A stretch of 64,000 nucleotides of DNA, from positions 1 to 64,000 of the forward strand of contig NW_025944357.1 in the NCBI RefSeq assembly GCF_000764305.2, in the 5' to 3' direction. Shown here piece by piece: positions 1 through 12,900 of the stretch (positions are counted from its first letter, which is position 1; the number at the start of each line of letters is the position of its first letter). A program made the position numbers and the translations under genes. The notes below the pieces were generated by a model. The model did no database searches. It saw only the letters and a list, made by a program, of their open reading frames with translations, and was not told the DNA's origin. This stretch comes from Hyalella azteca (taxonomy: Eukaryota > Arthropoda > Malacostraca > Amphipoda > Hyalellidae).

Positions 1-155
1 CACGCCATTTCAGGAAATTGCCCGTGAACAGTAAATTTTTACCCGCGGTTTTATAATACAGCCTGGACAACGATAAATTTTACCCGCGGTTTTCGAAAAT
101 CGCACTTGAATAGCCTATTTTTACCCGCGGTTTTCGGAAAAATCTGCCCAGTATT
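1..155. repeat. 41-bp tandem repeat, about three degenerate units
   Basis: The core acccgcgg recurs at 41, 82 and 123, exactly 41 bp apart, each time preceded by a T-run and followed by tttt. The rest of the unit is less conserved. The array probably continues upstream of the window. No coding potential is seen. Confidence 0.75.
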
Positions 156-2433
156 CCATACCGGCCTACACCCAAGATTTAAGCCAATATCTTATGTATG
201 ATGATGCTGGTATCCATGATACTTTTCTGGTTTACTTATAGGACTTGAAATTGAACTTGGAGGAGAATCTAAAAAACTTTCTGCTTTGCCACTATGCTTT
301 AAAGTTTAAGATTTTGAACATAACATCTGATAATCCGCTTTTGAATTATACCAGGCATAAAGCGTCGCCGCCTCAATCTCAAACCAATTCTCAGCAAGCT
401 GACACATTTTCAATAAAGTAGCTTGGCACAACACATCTGTTGGAAATGTTGCTAAAAAGGACAAATAACAGATTAACTACAAACCTTACTTTTTGCGAAA
501 TGCAAAAGCCAGAAAGCGGTAGTAATGTATGTGCGTCTGTTTCTGTTAAATTCTGTATAGTTTTATGTCCATTACTGCGGAAAGCGCAAATAAATTCGGT
601 TTCACTACAAATCCTAACGGCAGTTCTACTAGCTAATTCGTAAATAGGGCAGACAGAGTTTTAACATGTTCATTTTCAAAATGAATGAAATGAAGGATAA
701 AATGAAGTTTAAATCGTAATGAATACCTCGAGGTGCACGGAAAAGTTAATTGAAAAAATAATTTAGAGCGGTTTTAGCGTTTATTAGGATCCAAATGAAG
801 CTTATACATAATACAGCGTTTACAATTTTTTGTTCCGTTTTATTAGTCTATGTATGAGTAAATATTAATTTCAATGTACAAAATAATAGGTATAAAATTC
901 ATAATATCTTCTTTGGAAATGGTTTTTAGACCACGCTTCAACATAGTATTTAAAAAAATAGTAAAATCAAACACGCGAAGGAATTTATAAGGCGAGAAAA
1001 CAAAAAGAATTTTATACAGGCAAAGCAACTTAAAAACTTATAAGACACAATTTATAGCAAATATGAGCGGAAACTGTGAGAATTTATCAAACAAGGTCAC
1101 CAATGTATATAATAATATCAAAGTTACAAAGACTGGAGCAACGTAACTGAGAGCGAAAATCGTAAAATTTCTTCCTGACACGGTATTTCGCAATGCACTG
1201 CGTGAAGGCGCACTTCTAGAAGTGGATGGAGAGGTATATATGAAAAACAATAAAATCCTTCTATAACAATGTTAGCCAGTTCTTATTATATAAGGATATC
1301 ACACATGCACTCCTTTGCTTACGACTACAGAATGAACATAGCGCGTCAGAATGTCGTCGCGTAATTTCTACATCACATTGGCCAAACACTGGGAAATAAC
1401 TTTTCATTCTATAAGATGGTCTTTACCCGTTCTGCCATTTACCGTCAAAGCCGCTCGAGTCGCCCCTCTGCACATATCTCGCCGCTATACTGCACATACA
1501 GTATCATCGGCAGTTCTGCGCTTCCACGACATAACTGTGTCTGAAAGATATTCTATGGTTTTCAATTCCAGTGTCGAAGTTTCTGATTGAATGATTTAGA
1601 AATCATTGGATACCTTTAAAAAGAACTTTTGTCTGAATTACTCGTGCAGTTCATATCCGTTTTAAATTATCAACAGATAATTAATACCGTTAGGCCTACC
1701 TCTCATGCTCAATCAAGTTTTATTCTTTACTATGGCAGTTAAGCCGTCCATTTTATTTTACTTGCATTATTAAATTTCGAACAGATGAATGAGCTGAACT
1801 CAAATAATTCCCCAGTAATACGTGATAATTTTTGAAGTTTCTTTGACGTAAAACTATCGGCTAGCTTGCTATTTATGGCCACTAATAATAACTAATATGA
1901 GTACCTCATGCAAATGAATCTTTTTAATATATGTTGGATTAAGGTTAATGACCATTTATAGGTTTATACTCCATTTCAGTGGAAAGTCAGCCCAAATTGG
2001 AGTGATTGAACGGAATAGACTTAGCGAGATTCATGCAGTCCTTTTTTTCCAAATGAAAAGCTTTCCCTAACTATCGTTTGCGTTAATAATAGATGAAAAT
2101 TAACAAAGCTGGCAACTAAAAATGGTTAGTTGAAAAGAGTGAGTAGGGTGACTGGCTGGACTGAGCCAGGGCTGCCAGAGAGTGCTATGAGAAATCGAAA
2201 AAATCAACTGCCAAAAAAAGGGCAAAAACAGCCAAACTTATACATTTATTAACATTTTTGCGACTTTCAGTGCAACAGTTCAATGAAAACAAATTTCCGA
2301 TACTTAATAGGTAAACAAAAAATGAAATAAATTTAAGGCTTAAGTAGATTTGTGCCGACCAAGGCGCGTGCAAAAGTCACGCATCGCCAAATTTTGCCCT
2401 CGGTTCAGGGACGATTGGTGTTAAAAATTGGTA
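156..2433. other. Gene-free stretch, nothing recognised
   Basis: AT-rich sequence with only short open frames (under 80 codons) that resemble no family I know. No splice-consistent exon chain or repeat family was recognised. Confidence 0.5.
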
Positions 2434-2719
2434 GTGCGTGGAGTATGGTGCGTGGAGTATGGTGCGTGGAGTATGGTGCGTGGAGTATGGTGCGTGGAGT
2501 ATGGTACGTGGAGTATGGTGCGTGGAGTATGTTGCGTGGAGTATGGTGCGTGGAGTATGTTGCGTGGAGTATGGTGCGTGGAGTATGGCGCGTGGAGTAT
2601 GGTGCGTGGAGTATGGTGCGCGGAGTATGGTGCGTGGAGTATGGTGCGTGAAGTATGGCGCGTGGAGTATGGGGCGTGGAGTATGGTGCGCGGAGTATGG
2701 TGCGTGGAGTATGGTGCGT
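2434..2719. repeat. 14-bp minisatellite, about 20 copies
   Basis: The unit gtgcgtggagtatg is repeated head-to-tail about 20 times with point variants (gtacgtg, ttgcgtg, gcgcgtg, gtgcgcg). The unit lacks stops in several frames and 14 is not a multiple of three. The array is therefore open in all three forward frames and one reverse frame, giving artificial repetitive ORFs (VEYGAWSM-type) that should not be taken as genes. It ends about 430 bp before the start codon of glucosylceramidase copy A. Confidence 0.95.
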
Positions 2720-3145
2720 GATAACAGTTCAATGTCAGGTTGGCAGATGACGAAAGGGTATAAATCATTGCTGTAAACACATACTGTATCTCGTGCTGTT
2801 TAGAAGCAGTTACAAACTTACCTCGACTTAACATCAACAAATCAAAACCCAATATTAACACCAGATTTTTTCCGTTCATTTATATTATATTATATTTATA
2901 TAATATATATCATATTATATCTAATCTACTTCTGTCATTTTGCAGCTAAAGAGTAATTTGAAATATTTGAAACCATAAAGAACCTTGGCTGATCAACATG
3001 TTTACCAGAGAAAAGACACCTGCTTCACGCCAGCTGACAATCTGCATGCTTTTCGTCCCCGACATCCTGAGACTGCGTCAACAGATAAGAAGGTTAGCGG
3101 CCACTCACAAGCTCGCCTGTTAAACGGACGGTCAGCGGGCACACG
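2720..3145 (+). other. Upstream region of glucosylceramidase copy A
   Basis: This lies between the minisatellite and the start codon at 3146. A TATAAAT string sits at 2759, and a very AT-rich run (tatat type) lies around 2881-2935. Either could matter for transcription, but the start site and any 5' UTR intron cannot be placed from sequence alone. Confidence 0.3.
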
Positions 3146-6100
3146 ATGGCAGGGCGACTCCAGGTTACATTGCTCCAACTCGTCTGGGGGACAGTTTTAC
3201 TGCAGCTTGCTTGTGAGTTATAAATACTCTAAAGTAATACAATCTGAATAAAGATATAAGATCTATTGTGAACACAGAAAAATTATCTGTATAATAGTGG
3301 TAGTTGTGAAATGAGTACGTACTACTATGACATAGGAGAATGGTATGTAATAATAGACATTCTTAATTCGCTATATATGTTCGTACATTATAGTCAATGT
3401 TTTCATTAGTCTCCTTTAATCAAGTAACTGTAAAGATATTGAAAATTTACCATCTAAATTATTTTTCTGTGCGTTGTATCTATACCTCAGATGCGCAGTG
3501 TAACAGGGCTACGTTCGGGTCAGACAGCTTCGTGTGCGTGTGCAGCGGCAGCAGCTGCGACTACATGAGCGATGCACAGCGGCCCAATGACCCATCCTAC
3601 TTCACCATCGTCTCCACCGACAGGGACAACGCCAGACTTGGCGTTGACTCAGGACTCTTGTCCCCCACCCAAAACACGAGTAGGTGACTCATTCAAGTTT
3701 AGAAAAGCTGTACTATTTCGTCAAATTATTTCTGGATTCTTCAGTGACAAGATTTAAAAGCTGAAGCCAAATGAAGATTGATGCGCAAGATAATAAGGCG
3801 CACTAGGGGCGCAGGTTTTTGAGCGATTCTGATAACACCTACCTCGGCTATTTGTGAAGCTCCTTTTATACCTGAGTGTTGATAGATACATTGCCTACGT
3901 ACAAATGCATATTTAATTTCAAAACTGCTTCATATACATGGCAACCCGCCGCAGATGGGGTGATCATCAACGTTGACCTCAGCGTTCGCTACCAGACGAT
4001 GATAGGGTTCGGAGGTGCCTTCACGGACTCGACGGGCATCAACGTAGCGAAGCTCAGCGCCGAGACGCAGGAATCGCTGCTGCGTTCCTACTTCGCTCCT
4101 GAAGGCATCCGTTACAGCCTCTGTCGCGTGCCCATCGCGGGGTCGGACTTCTCCACCAGGCCTTACTCCTACGATGACGTCCCTGGCGACGTCAACCTCG
4201 ACAATTTCGCCCTCGCCGAAGAAGATTACTTGTACAAGGTGCGTCAATTCTTCACCATTTCATATGTGACATCAATAACGAGCGTAATGGAGCATTTCAT
4301 AACATAGTAACATAACATAGTGATGTCGGCGCTGAAGAGTAGGCCAGATGTGGCCTGTCGCCGATTCTTGTACTTTTCGTGACTCGTTCACAGGAGATCT
4401 AAAACAGGTCCTTTGTCCGGATCTTTCCGGAGCTGACGATAGTTTGAAATAGCTACTAGACTTCCACCGGGTTCGATATGGAGCTAGGCATTTCAAACCT
4501 GAACATATATTTTTCCATAGCTAGCTTTATCTAGTCGGTTCTTGAACGCATTTATACTCGGAGCGTCAACGATGTAAGCAGGGAGGTTGTTCCACATGTC
4601 GATGACTCAAAGCGAGAAGAAATGGTTGGGTTGCATGGTTGGTTTACGATGCAGTTTTTTAGTTTATAACCATGGCCCTTTATTGTTGGTTCTTGTTTTA
4701 AATTCTAGTAATCCTTCTGGGACCTTGTATATACCATGAGTATACTTGTATACTTCAATGAGGTCACCACGCAGACGTCGATAACAGAGGCTTGGAAGCT
4801 TCATAACCTTTAATCTTTCTTCATAGGACTTGCTCTTCAAGCCTGGAATTATCTTTGTTACACTTATTTGGTTTATATATACTTAAAATCATGTCACTTT
4901 ACTTTAGATATTTATTTTATACGTGGACCAAATGTTGAAGCTGTTGAAATTTCTTCCAGCTGCCGTTCATGAAGAGGGCTTTGGAGTTGGTGAGCGGAAC
5001 GTCCGACCTGAAATTCTTCGGCTCGCCGTGGGCGCCGCCGGCGTGGATGAAAACAAATGGCATGGCGAACGGCTCAGGCAGTCTGCTGCCAGAGATGTGG
5101 GGCCCTTATTCCAACTACTTTGTCAAGTGAGTGATAGGCTGCTGAATAACTTTAGAGAAACCTCGCTCATTTGTTGCAATTCGCAGAAGACAAGTTTTTT
5201 TTTATTTCAAAATATACGATACATCTGTTATAAAAAACTAAATGAAAAATCATTGATTTGCTTCATAAGTTATTGAAATTAGGTGCATCTACAATTCTTT
5301 CTATCCCAGATTTATATCAGCATACCAAAACGAAGGCGTTCCAATCTGGGGAGTCACCACTCAGAATGAGCCAATGACCGGATTTTACGTGAGTAAATAA
5401 TGAGGCAAAAATAAGTCTGCTTAAACAACCTTCACGGGAGGTAAAATTTAATTCTTATACATGATTATCTATCTTAACATATTTACCAGGATTGGCCGTG
5501 GAACACGTGCGCCTGGACAGCGGAAGATCAGCGCGACTGGATCAAGACAAACCTCGGTCCAGCATTCGTAAACGCCGGGTACGATGACGTCAAAATAATG
5601 GTACTCGACCACAACCGGGAGTTCCTGCCTGACTATCCTGCGGCCGTGAGTAAAATGAATAAACTTTGGTCACGTTCCTACTCACCCTGTAATGTCATAA
5701 GCTTAATTGCTTCACATTGTTACAATCTTGTCTGGCTCACCGTGCATGCCAATAAAATCTCATGTTGGAAAGAACACACATTTATAAATTATGTTCATCT
5801 TGTTAAACCCATCATTTTGACATTTATACTGTTCATATGGAATAAACATATCCATCAAATTCTAATTTTACTTTCAATATTAAAACCTTAACTTTTATTT
5901 AACATTTTTCATAATGGACAGATACTGACGGACCCAGAGACATACAAGTACGTTGACGGCATCGCAGTTCACTGGTACTCCGACAACAACGACTACCCCG
6001 ACAGACTGACCAGCACCCACGACCTCTTCCCCGACAAGTTCCTGCTATACACCGAGTCATGCAATGGATTAGCTAAAGATGGGAACGGTAACAACCAGTT

Positions 6101-7886
6101 CGGCAGCTGGCAGCACGCACAAGACTATGTGGTCAACATTCTTGACGTGAGTAAAATATATACGAATGGACAATAATTCTATGGCAATCTTTGACATATA
6201 ATTAATACAATCGTAATTTTTTAACATATGGCACGGAGAGACAATAGGTTTATTCCATTATTCGAGTCTATTCACGATGAAGGAGATGTATTAGTATAGT
6301 ATCTTCGGCATTAAAGAATAGGCCTGGATAGGCCTGCCTGTATTATTCATCATGAGTGTTCAGGACGTGACTCACTACTCGACCGGGTGGGTGGACTGGA
6401 ATATGGTACTGGACATGCAGGGAGGACCAAGCTGGGTCAGCAACTTTGTTGATTCTCCCATCATCGTTAATGCGGTGAGTTTATGATAATTGTTTGGCAA
6501 CGAAATTGTATAAATATTTAAAGTTTCCAAAAACTGAAATCAGCCAAATCTTAAAACGAAAATAATATCGTTGCTAAAGTTGCGTCAGATGTTAAAACAA
6601 GTTTGAAGTGAAGTCGACGTTAGAATACTCCGCCTCTATAATGAAATTAAGTCCGGTATTGGTACTCATTCATAATGCCAGTAGCTTAACCGAAATGCAT
6701 AATTCAAGATTTGAGAATCCGGTTATTTGAAATTCGTTTAACCCGAATCCCATTATTCTGCATCAATTGCAAACTTTCAAACATAAATAATGTTAACAAG
6801 AATAAACCCTTTCATATTTATCATTTACATATAATTCTAATTTAGATCCCCTTTCAATGTAGGAAAATGTTGAGTCTTCTACACATGAACAAATATTACA
6901 TTTCTAAATCAAAAAATGTTAATAAAAGTTGTAACTCACATTTCCATGTCCAATTTGCATTGCCTCGTGATTCCACTTCTTATATTTCGTTTCAATTGTA
7001 GGTAATACCTCGATTGACATAAGTAGCTTTTATACGCACTCAATAACCAATGAATATTTTACTTTGCCGGCCTTCAAACACGCAAACAAATGAACTTTCG
7101 GAAGAAATAATACATATATTGGTCGCACACCAACGGATATGATTATTTAGATATATTTTTCGCTCGTGGTATGAGTAAATGACTGTTTTTACGAAAATGT
7201 AAGCCCGATTTTACTTGCGAATATCTGTTAAGTATTCTTCAACAACTTGATTTTTCCAGGCGGAAGACACTTTCTACAAACAGCCCATGTTCTACGCCAT
7301 GGGACACTTCAGTAGATTCGTGCTCCCTGGAGACGTGGCAGTTCGCAGGTGGATCTCCGATGAAAGCAAGATCAGAGTCGCGACGTTCCTGCAGTCGGAT
7401 AACACAGTTGTTGTCGTGCTCATCAACATGTGAGTATAATGCGTTAGACTCTTCCCTTCACGAAATTTTTATTGCTATATCTTACAATACTAACGGTTTT
7501 TAGACGATGAAAACTTGATGCAGCGCCTCACTTGCTTCATATACGTCACAAAACGTGTATAATGTAGAAGTTGCTAAAATGTTCTCTTATCCATTCAGTA
7601 ACGTCGCTTATTAACAACCTGTCTAGGCACCTCGTGTAAAATGGTTCTGCAAATTTTTAGGGGATTCAGCCCTCCTCAATCATCTAAGAGCTTTCAATTA
7701 TTTTTAAAGTCTATAAAATTGCACGTCCCTTTGTTTCATTCACCAACTCAACAATTTTCCTGCATTGTCCACTATAGGGCCGAAGAAAATGTGTCGATTT
7801 CACTACAGCCCAACCCAGCTGTGGACATGTACGCCAACATGGAGATCCCTCCGAAGTCTCTGCACACTCTCCTCTTCGCCATCTAA
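3146..7886 (+). CDS. Gba1: Lysosomal glucosylceramidase (GH30), tandem copy A, 10 exons, 518 aa
   Basis: Predicted to hydrolyse glucosylceramide to glucose and ceramide in the lysosome. Exons: 3146-3212, 3491-3679, 3955-4238, 4960-5126, 5310-5388, 5490-5645, 5922-6146, 6364-6474, 7260-7429, 7778-7886. All have gt...ag borders with intron phases 1,1,0,2,0,0,0,0,2, and the frame stays open to TAA at 7884. Exon 1 encodes a hydrophobic signal peptide ([14 protein letters not shown]...). Residues about 25-45 give the family's Cys-rich N-terminus ([11 protein letters not shown]). Then come GFGGAFTDS, the [13 protein letters not shown] motif, the acid/base glutamate E256 in TTQNEP and the nucleophile E359 in YTESC, 103 residues apart (105 in human GBA1). 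[16 protein letters not shown] and a final SLHTLLF follow. Length is close to the human precursor (536 aa), so the gene appears complete. Intron 3 carries a LINE fragment and intron 7 a smaller one. A second copy follows about 2.1 kb downstream. Confidence 0.95.
4298..4868 (-). mobile_element. 5'-truncated CR1-like LINE tail in intron 3 of copy A
   Basis: Collinear over about 560 bp with the 3' part of the larger element at 15391-16740: it starts with cataacatag/tgatgtcggc and runs into the end of the RT ORF. On the minus strand it encodes degenerate C-terminal RT sequence with stops. The end motif cataacatag is repeated at the insertion edge. Confidence 0.85.
6293..6340 (-). mobile_element. 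Short LINE-tail fragment in intron 7 of copy A
   Basis: agtatagtatcttcggca followed by ttaaagaataggcctg matches the start of the diverged tail at 17371 (tagcatcttcggcactgaag). Only about 50 bp remain, ending close to the exon 8 acceptor. Confidence 0.55.
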
Positions 7887-9976
7887 CTCCGCAACAAAAT
7901 ATGGTTTATCAAAACTAATATTGAGCCTTTCAGTGGACCCTGCATTGATAAAGTTGAATAATTAGGACACAATCTTATTATATTTGTCACGTTCAGAATG
8001 ATTAATTTTCAATAAACACATACTTTCCGAGTTTACTTAAATTTTCCAAAAAAGATTTTATGAGAGTATTATCTACTTAAAAAATATTACACCAACATCC
8101 CTGCTGATGGTTTCGATAGTGCGAACTTACTGATAATTCTTTAAATAATATGAAGACCTCTAGTGGCATTACAATATTTTAGAGCTCAAAGCTGATCGCA
8201 AAGACAGATGAGAAATGAAAAAGACTTAGTTCAAATAGCGATACATATTTGCCCTTGCATGTGTTTGTAAGGGCAATCTTGACCAAATCTAGCGCGGTAC
8301 CTAATGAACGTGTGAGTGATACGGGCAAAAATTGATATCACTATTTGGACAATACGACTCGTTAATTTTTCTGCCTGTGTATAGGTTTCCCATCAGCGAT
8401 GACTGATATAATTTAGATAGGGTTTGCTAAGTGGCTAACTTTAACCCTCAAAATCCTTTAATAAATTTTAGCAGATAGACCGCAATCTTTATCTTCTGTG
8501 ATAAAGCAGTAGTATATATTAGTTCTGATATGCTTCATCGGCAGACGATATCATTTAGTTGTGATAACCAATTAAAATATATGTATCCAATATGTACTGA
8601 GATGATGATATCCTGTGATTTTTGCGCCAAATTGTATGTATTTATGTGACCATTGAACGAAAAGCATCAAGCCAATATTCCCTCAGTGAAATTTACCAAT
8701 TTATTCATAGACTTTTGCCAGACAATTTATTTGAAACAAAAACTTCCAGAAAGTTTAATGAAAACATCCAGAATCCCTAATTCACGCGACATGAGACTAA
8801 ATATTAGGTACAAGATCTTTATCAGAACTACCTACCAGTTGAAAATAAAGCGCTTAAATTCGAAACCCTCAGGCGACAATACGGTCATCGTAACGAGCGG
8901 TATATTGTTTATTTGATTGGTGCGCATCATTACTTTATTTGCCTTGACATAATAATGACAAAATTTGGTAGTGTGCGTTTGTTTGCGTCATTTCCTGGCT
9001 TGGATTAGACGTAAAGTGTTTCGCCTCTTTCTGCTTCAAATCAAACCAACTCGCTGAAACCTTTTGACTTTGTACCCTGAAGAGGGTAAATGCCCGGATT
9101 CGAACTGTTATCAGCATGTCTTCTTCACAGGGAACCTCACTGAAACGGTATCGAATTTTATACGAAGTGAAATTTTAGTGTCTATATTTTAGGATCGAAG
9201 GCAATCAATTACGTCAGCCGGAACCTCGAATCAGGCTGCTCATATCGAGTAAAACATCGAGAAAGACGATCAAGTTGTTCGAGAGTCCAACTGCACTACA
9301 TGCGGTGTGTCGACAATTTTATAAATACGTCGTGCCGTCATCGGTACGTGAGCAAAAATTTACTCCGGTTAAAATTAGGTTCATTTCAAATCAAATGAAG
9401 TCAGTTGCAAAAAAATTGATCACTAAGTTGAGTTGATTGAGTAATGTTGTTGTTATATGTGCGTTCACAAATACTCTTTCCCGACCCAACTAGAAGTTAA
9501 ATTCACTGTAGATATAGCTGAACAATTTTCCATTTCAAGAGATCAAATTTATTTATTGCTATTGAAATATTCCACTAAATAATATTTTGGTGAAATTATT
9601 AACTTTCTAACGTTACGCAACCCTCATATGACAAGGCAGCAACGGTGCATAATTGTATATATCTCGCCCAGGAATATTTGTATAGCATATCGTATGCAAT
9701 TTTATTAAAGAGTCAAAGTGTTTCCTCGCATTTTATTTTGCGCTCCCTGGAAACTGCACTCATGTTGGCTCGAAACAATATCGTTCATATTACGATAAAT
9801 CATTGCACCTTGGCCCATGGCAGCCTACAATCTACATAGAATGATATTTAAGCATTCAATACGTGGGACCTAGCATATGCTTGAGGTCTGATAAGCGCCT
9901 TTTGCGAGGCTCCGAAGCCTTGCAATATAATTTACCATGCACACATTACAAGACGGCCAACCGAAGAAGATTCAAC
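7887..9976. other. Intergenic region between the two glucosylceramidase copies
   Basis: Starts with the 3' flank of copy A (poly(A) signal at 8011) and ends at the start codon of copy B. TATAAATA at 9320-9327 is a possible promoter element, but it lies 650 bp upstream of the coding start, so it would need a long or spliced 5' UTR. No other gene or recognised repeat is seen. Confidence 0.4.
8011..8016 (+). terminator. Polyadenylation signal AATAAA of copy A
   Basis: A canonical AATAAA lies 125 bp after the TAA stop of copy A, in an AT-rich 3' flank. It is the first canonical signal downstream of the stop. Confidence 0.6.
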
Positions 9977-12900
9977 ATGGCGAGCCGACGTTTCTTCGCT
10001 GTCAAACTCGTAGTGTTTTATCTTGCAGTGCTGGCATTTTATACCAGTGAGTATAGTGACGAGCTACAGTGGTAGATACAGTTAAAATAATTCTTGCTCA
10101 ATCGAAAATTAAAATAAATAGATTATTCATTTTTATAATAACTGCCGCATCACTGGCGATAATGTGAATTTGTAACTTAATATTTAAATTCACGCACATA
10201 CGTCGTTCTACATGATATTTGAGAGTGAAGATCTCACATCATTAATAAAATTGCCTCTTTAATTTAATTTCATATCAATTCATAATTAACATAACATAGT
10301 GATGTCGGCGCTGAAGTGTAGGCCTGATGTGGCCTGTCGCCGATTCTTTTCCTTTTCGTGCCTTTTTCATAGATCTAAACTCGTGTCATTTGACCGGATC
10401 TTTTCATGACTGACGATAGTTTGAAGTAGCTACTAGACTTCCACCGGGTTCGATAAGGAGCTAGGCATTTCAAATCTGAACATATATTTTTCCATAGCTT
10501 TATCTAGATTCTAGTCTGTTCTTGAACGCATTCATATTTGGAGTAAATTAATTACATACTAAATTAAATAATATTTATTATAATTTCTAAGGCACACAAA
10601 GAATAATTTTCGAGAAACACCATATAGGTATGACTTAGAAAATACGTTCCGAGAAACTGTATACATTTAACGTATCATCAGAAAATTAAAAATTTTGTTG
10701 TCAGAGTATAGACATTTCTGACATTTATTTATAATAAGACATTTCTTAAAAGAACAGCCCTGGCTATTAGATCTTCTCTAAAGTAATAACAGAATATCGA
10801 CGATGTGCCAGGTGCTCAAGAGTGCAACCAGCAATCCTTCGGATCTGACAGCTTCGTGTGCGTGTGCAGCGGCAGCAGCTGCGACTACATAGGCGATGTG
10901 CCGCCTCCGGCCGACACGTCCTCCTTCACCATCGTCTCGTCCAGCAAGGACAGCGACAGATTCGCTGTCGGTTTAGGGACCATGGACTCCCTACAGAACA
11001 GTGGTGAGTGCGTGCCTGTTGCAGACTGAACACATGTACATTCAACTGAATAAACTAGGACAGTCAAGCTGAACTGCTTGTAGAACCACAGGCGCTGGAA
11101 AGATTTAGTAGTTAACTCGGACGTTCCGAAAAGAAACCGATGTGAATCAGGCCCCGTTGTTTTCCCTTATGGTTGGTCAACTGTGGAATATAATTTATCC
11201 AATCAGCACAGACGATTGTCTTATCACAGATGCTTTACCAGTAGTTCCTCATCAGGTGTGACCATCACTGTCGACCCAAGCGTTCGCTACCAGACGATGA
11301 TGGGGTTCGGAGGCGCCTTCACGGACTCGACGGGCTTCAACGTAGCGAAGCTCAGCGCCGAGACGCAGGAATCGTTGTTGCGCTCCTACTTCGCTCCTGA
11401 AGGCATCCGTTACAGCCTCTGTCGCGTGCCCATCGCGGGGTCGGACTTCTCCACCAGGCCTTACTCCTACGATGACGTCCCTGGCGACGTCAACCTCGAC
11501 AACTTCGCCCTCGCCGAAGAAGATTACTTGTACAAGGTGCGTCAATTCTTCACCGTATCATACGTGAAATTGAATAAAAATTACAGTGTGACATTTCATG
11601 TGATTTTAAAATATTTAAAGTCATGTCACTTTATTTTGTACATTTTTTATTCGTGGACCAAATGTTGAAGATGTTGAAATTACTTCCAGCTGCCGTTCAT
11701 GAAGAGGGCCTTGGAGTTGGTGAGCGGAACGTCCGACCTGAAATTCTTCGGCTCGCCGTGGGCGCCGCCGGCGTGGATGAAAACAAATGGCATGGCGAAC
11801 GGCTCAGGCAGTCTGCTGACAGAGATGTGGGGCCCTTATTCCAACTACTTGGTCAAGTGAGTCCCAGATATCAAGTTAAAGGATCAAAATTCTAATCACA
11901 ATTCTCAATTCAAAGTCAAAAGTTCCGTTCACTTTAAAAAATTTTACTTCGTTTGAATATAAATTATTTTATTTCGTATGTTGCAGCACGCATGGCATTT
12001 AGAACTAGAAGTTATTTGATTGTGTGGCTTCTGTTGGAGAGTGGTTATTTCGGAACGCACGTTTATTTAAATACTAAAGAAAGAGGATACTTAAAACGCG
12101 TTCTTATGCATGGATATTGAAATTTCAAATTGGACACTAGGTATATATAGACCCTACAATCCTCGCTAAAACGAATATTTTCGTAGCATTAATTGCCTGT
12201 ATGATTGTCTCGATCCTAAAATACAGACACTAGAACACCAGCGATTCGATTACTAATGAAACATTCGGTGTCAGGTTCATCTCTGCATATGAGGAAGAGG
12301 GAGTCCCGATATGGGGCATTACCACACAAAATGAACCAATGACGGGATTTTCAGTAAGTGTTCCTGAACTTTCATATGTACAGCCTGTTCCACCTGGTAT
12401 AATTTACATTTTTTTAATAAATTTGATCTTATAAACTAGAATATCTGTTTCTAAAGTAAAAATAACTTGGTAATTACCGAAATTCAATACATATAATCAT
12501 TGCATTCAATGGCTTGAAAAAATTGTGCTGGACTGCAACATTGGACATTTGCTTCTACAATTGGATCATGTTCATTTACAGAGGTTCCATGTAACTCTAC
12601 ATGCATTACGGAGACAGAAAATGATAATTGTTCCGTTACAATTAACTATTGAAGCAGTTTAATAATTTTACTCAATGGACGAATTTATTATTGCATTATT
12701 CAGGATTGGCCGTGGAACACGTGCGCCTGGACAGCGGAAGATCAGCGCGACTGGATCAAGACAAACCTCGGTCCAGCATTCGTAGACGCCGGGTACGACG
12801 ACGTCAAAATAATGGTGCTGGACCACAACCGGGAGTTCCTGCCTGACTATCCTGCGGCCGTAAGTTGCGATCATTTTAATTTATCTAAATGCAATGAAAT

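Noticed and set aside
2352..2879. Several overlapping ORFs of about 100-150 codons with VEYGAWSM or HTPRTILHAPY repeats
   Set aside because: They arise from the 14-bp minisatellite being open in most frames; no start context, domain or unique sequence.
3930..4247. Minus-strand ORF of 105 codons opposite exon 3 (and its counterpart at 11252-11545)
   Set aside because: Antisense shadow of a GC-rich coding exon; same pattern in both gene copies.
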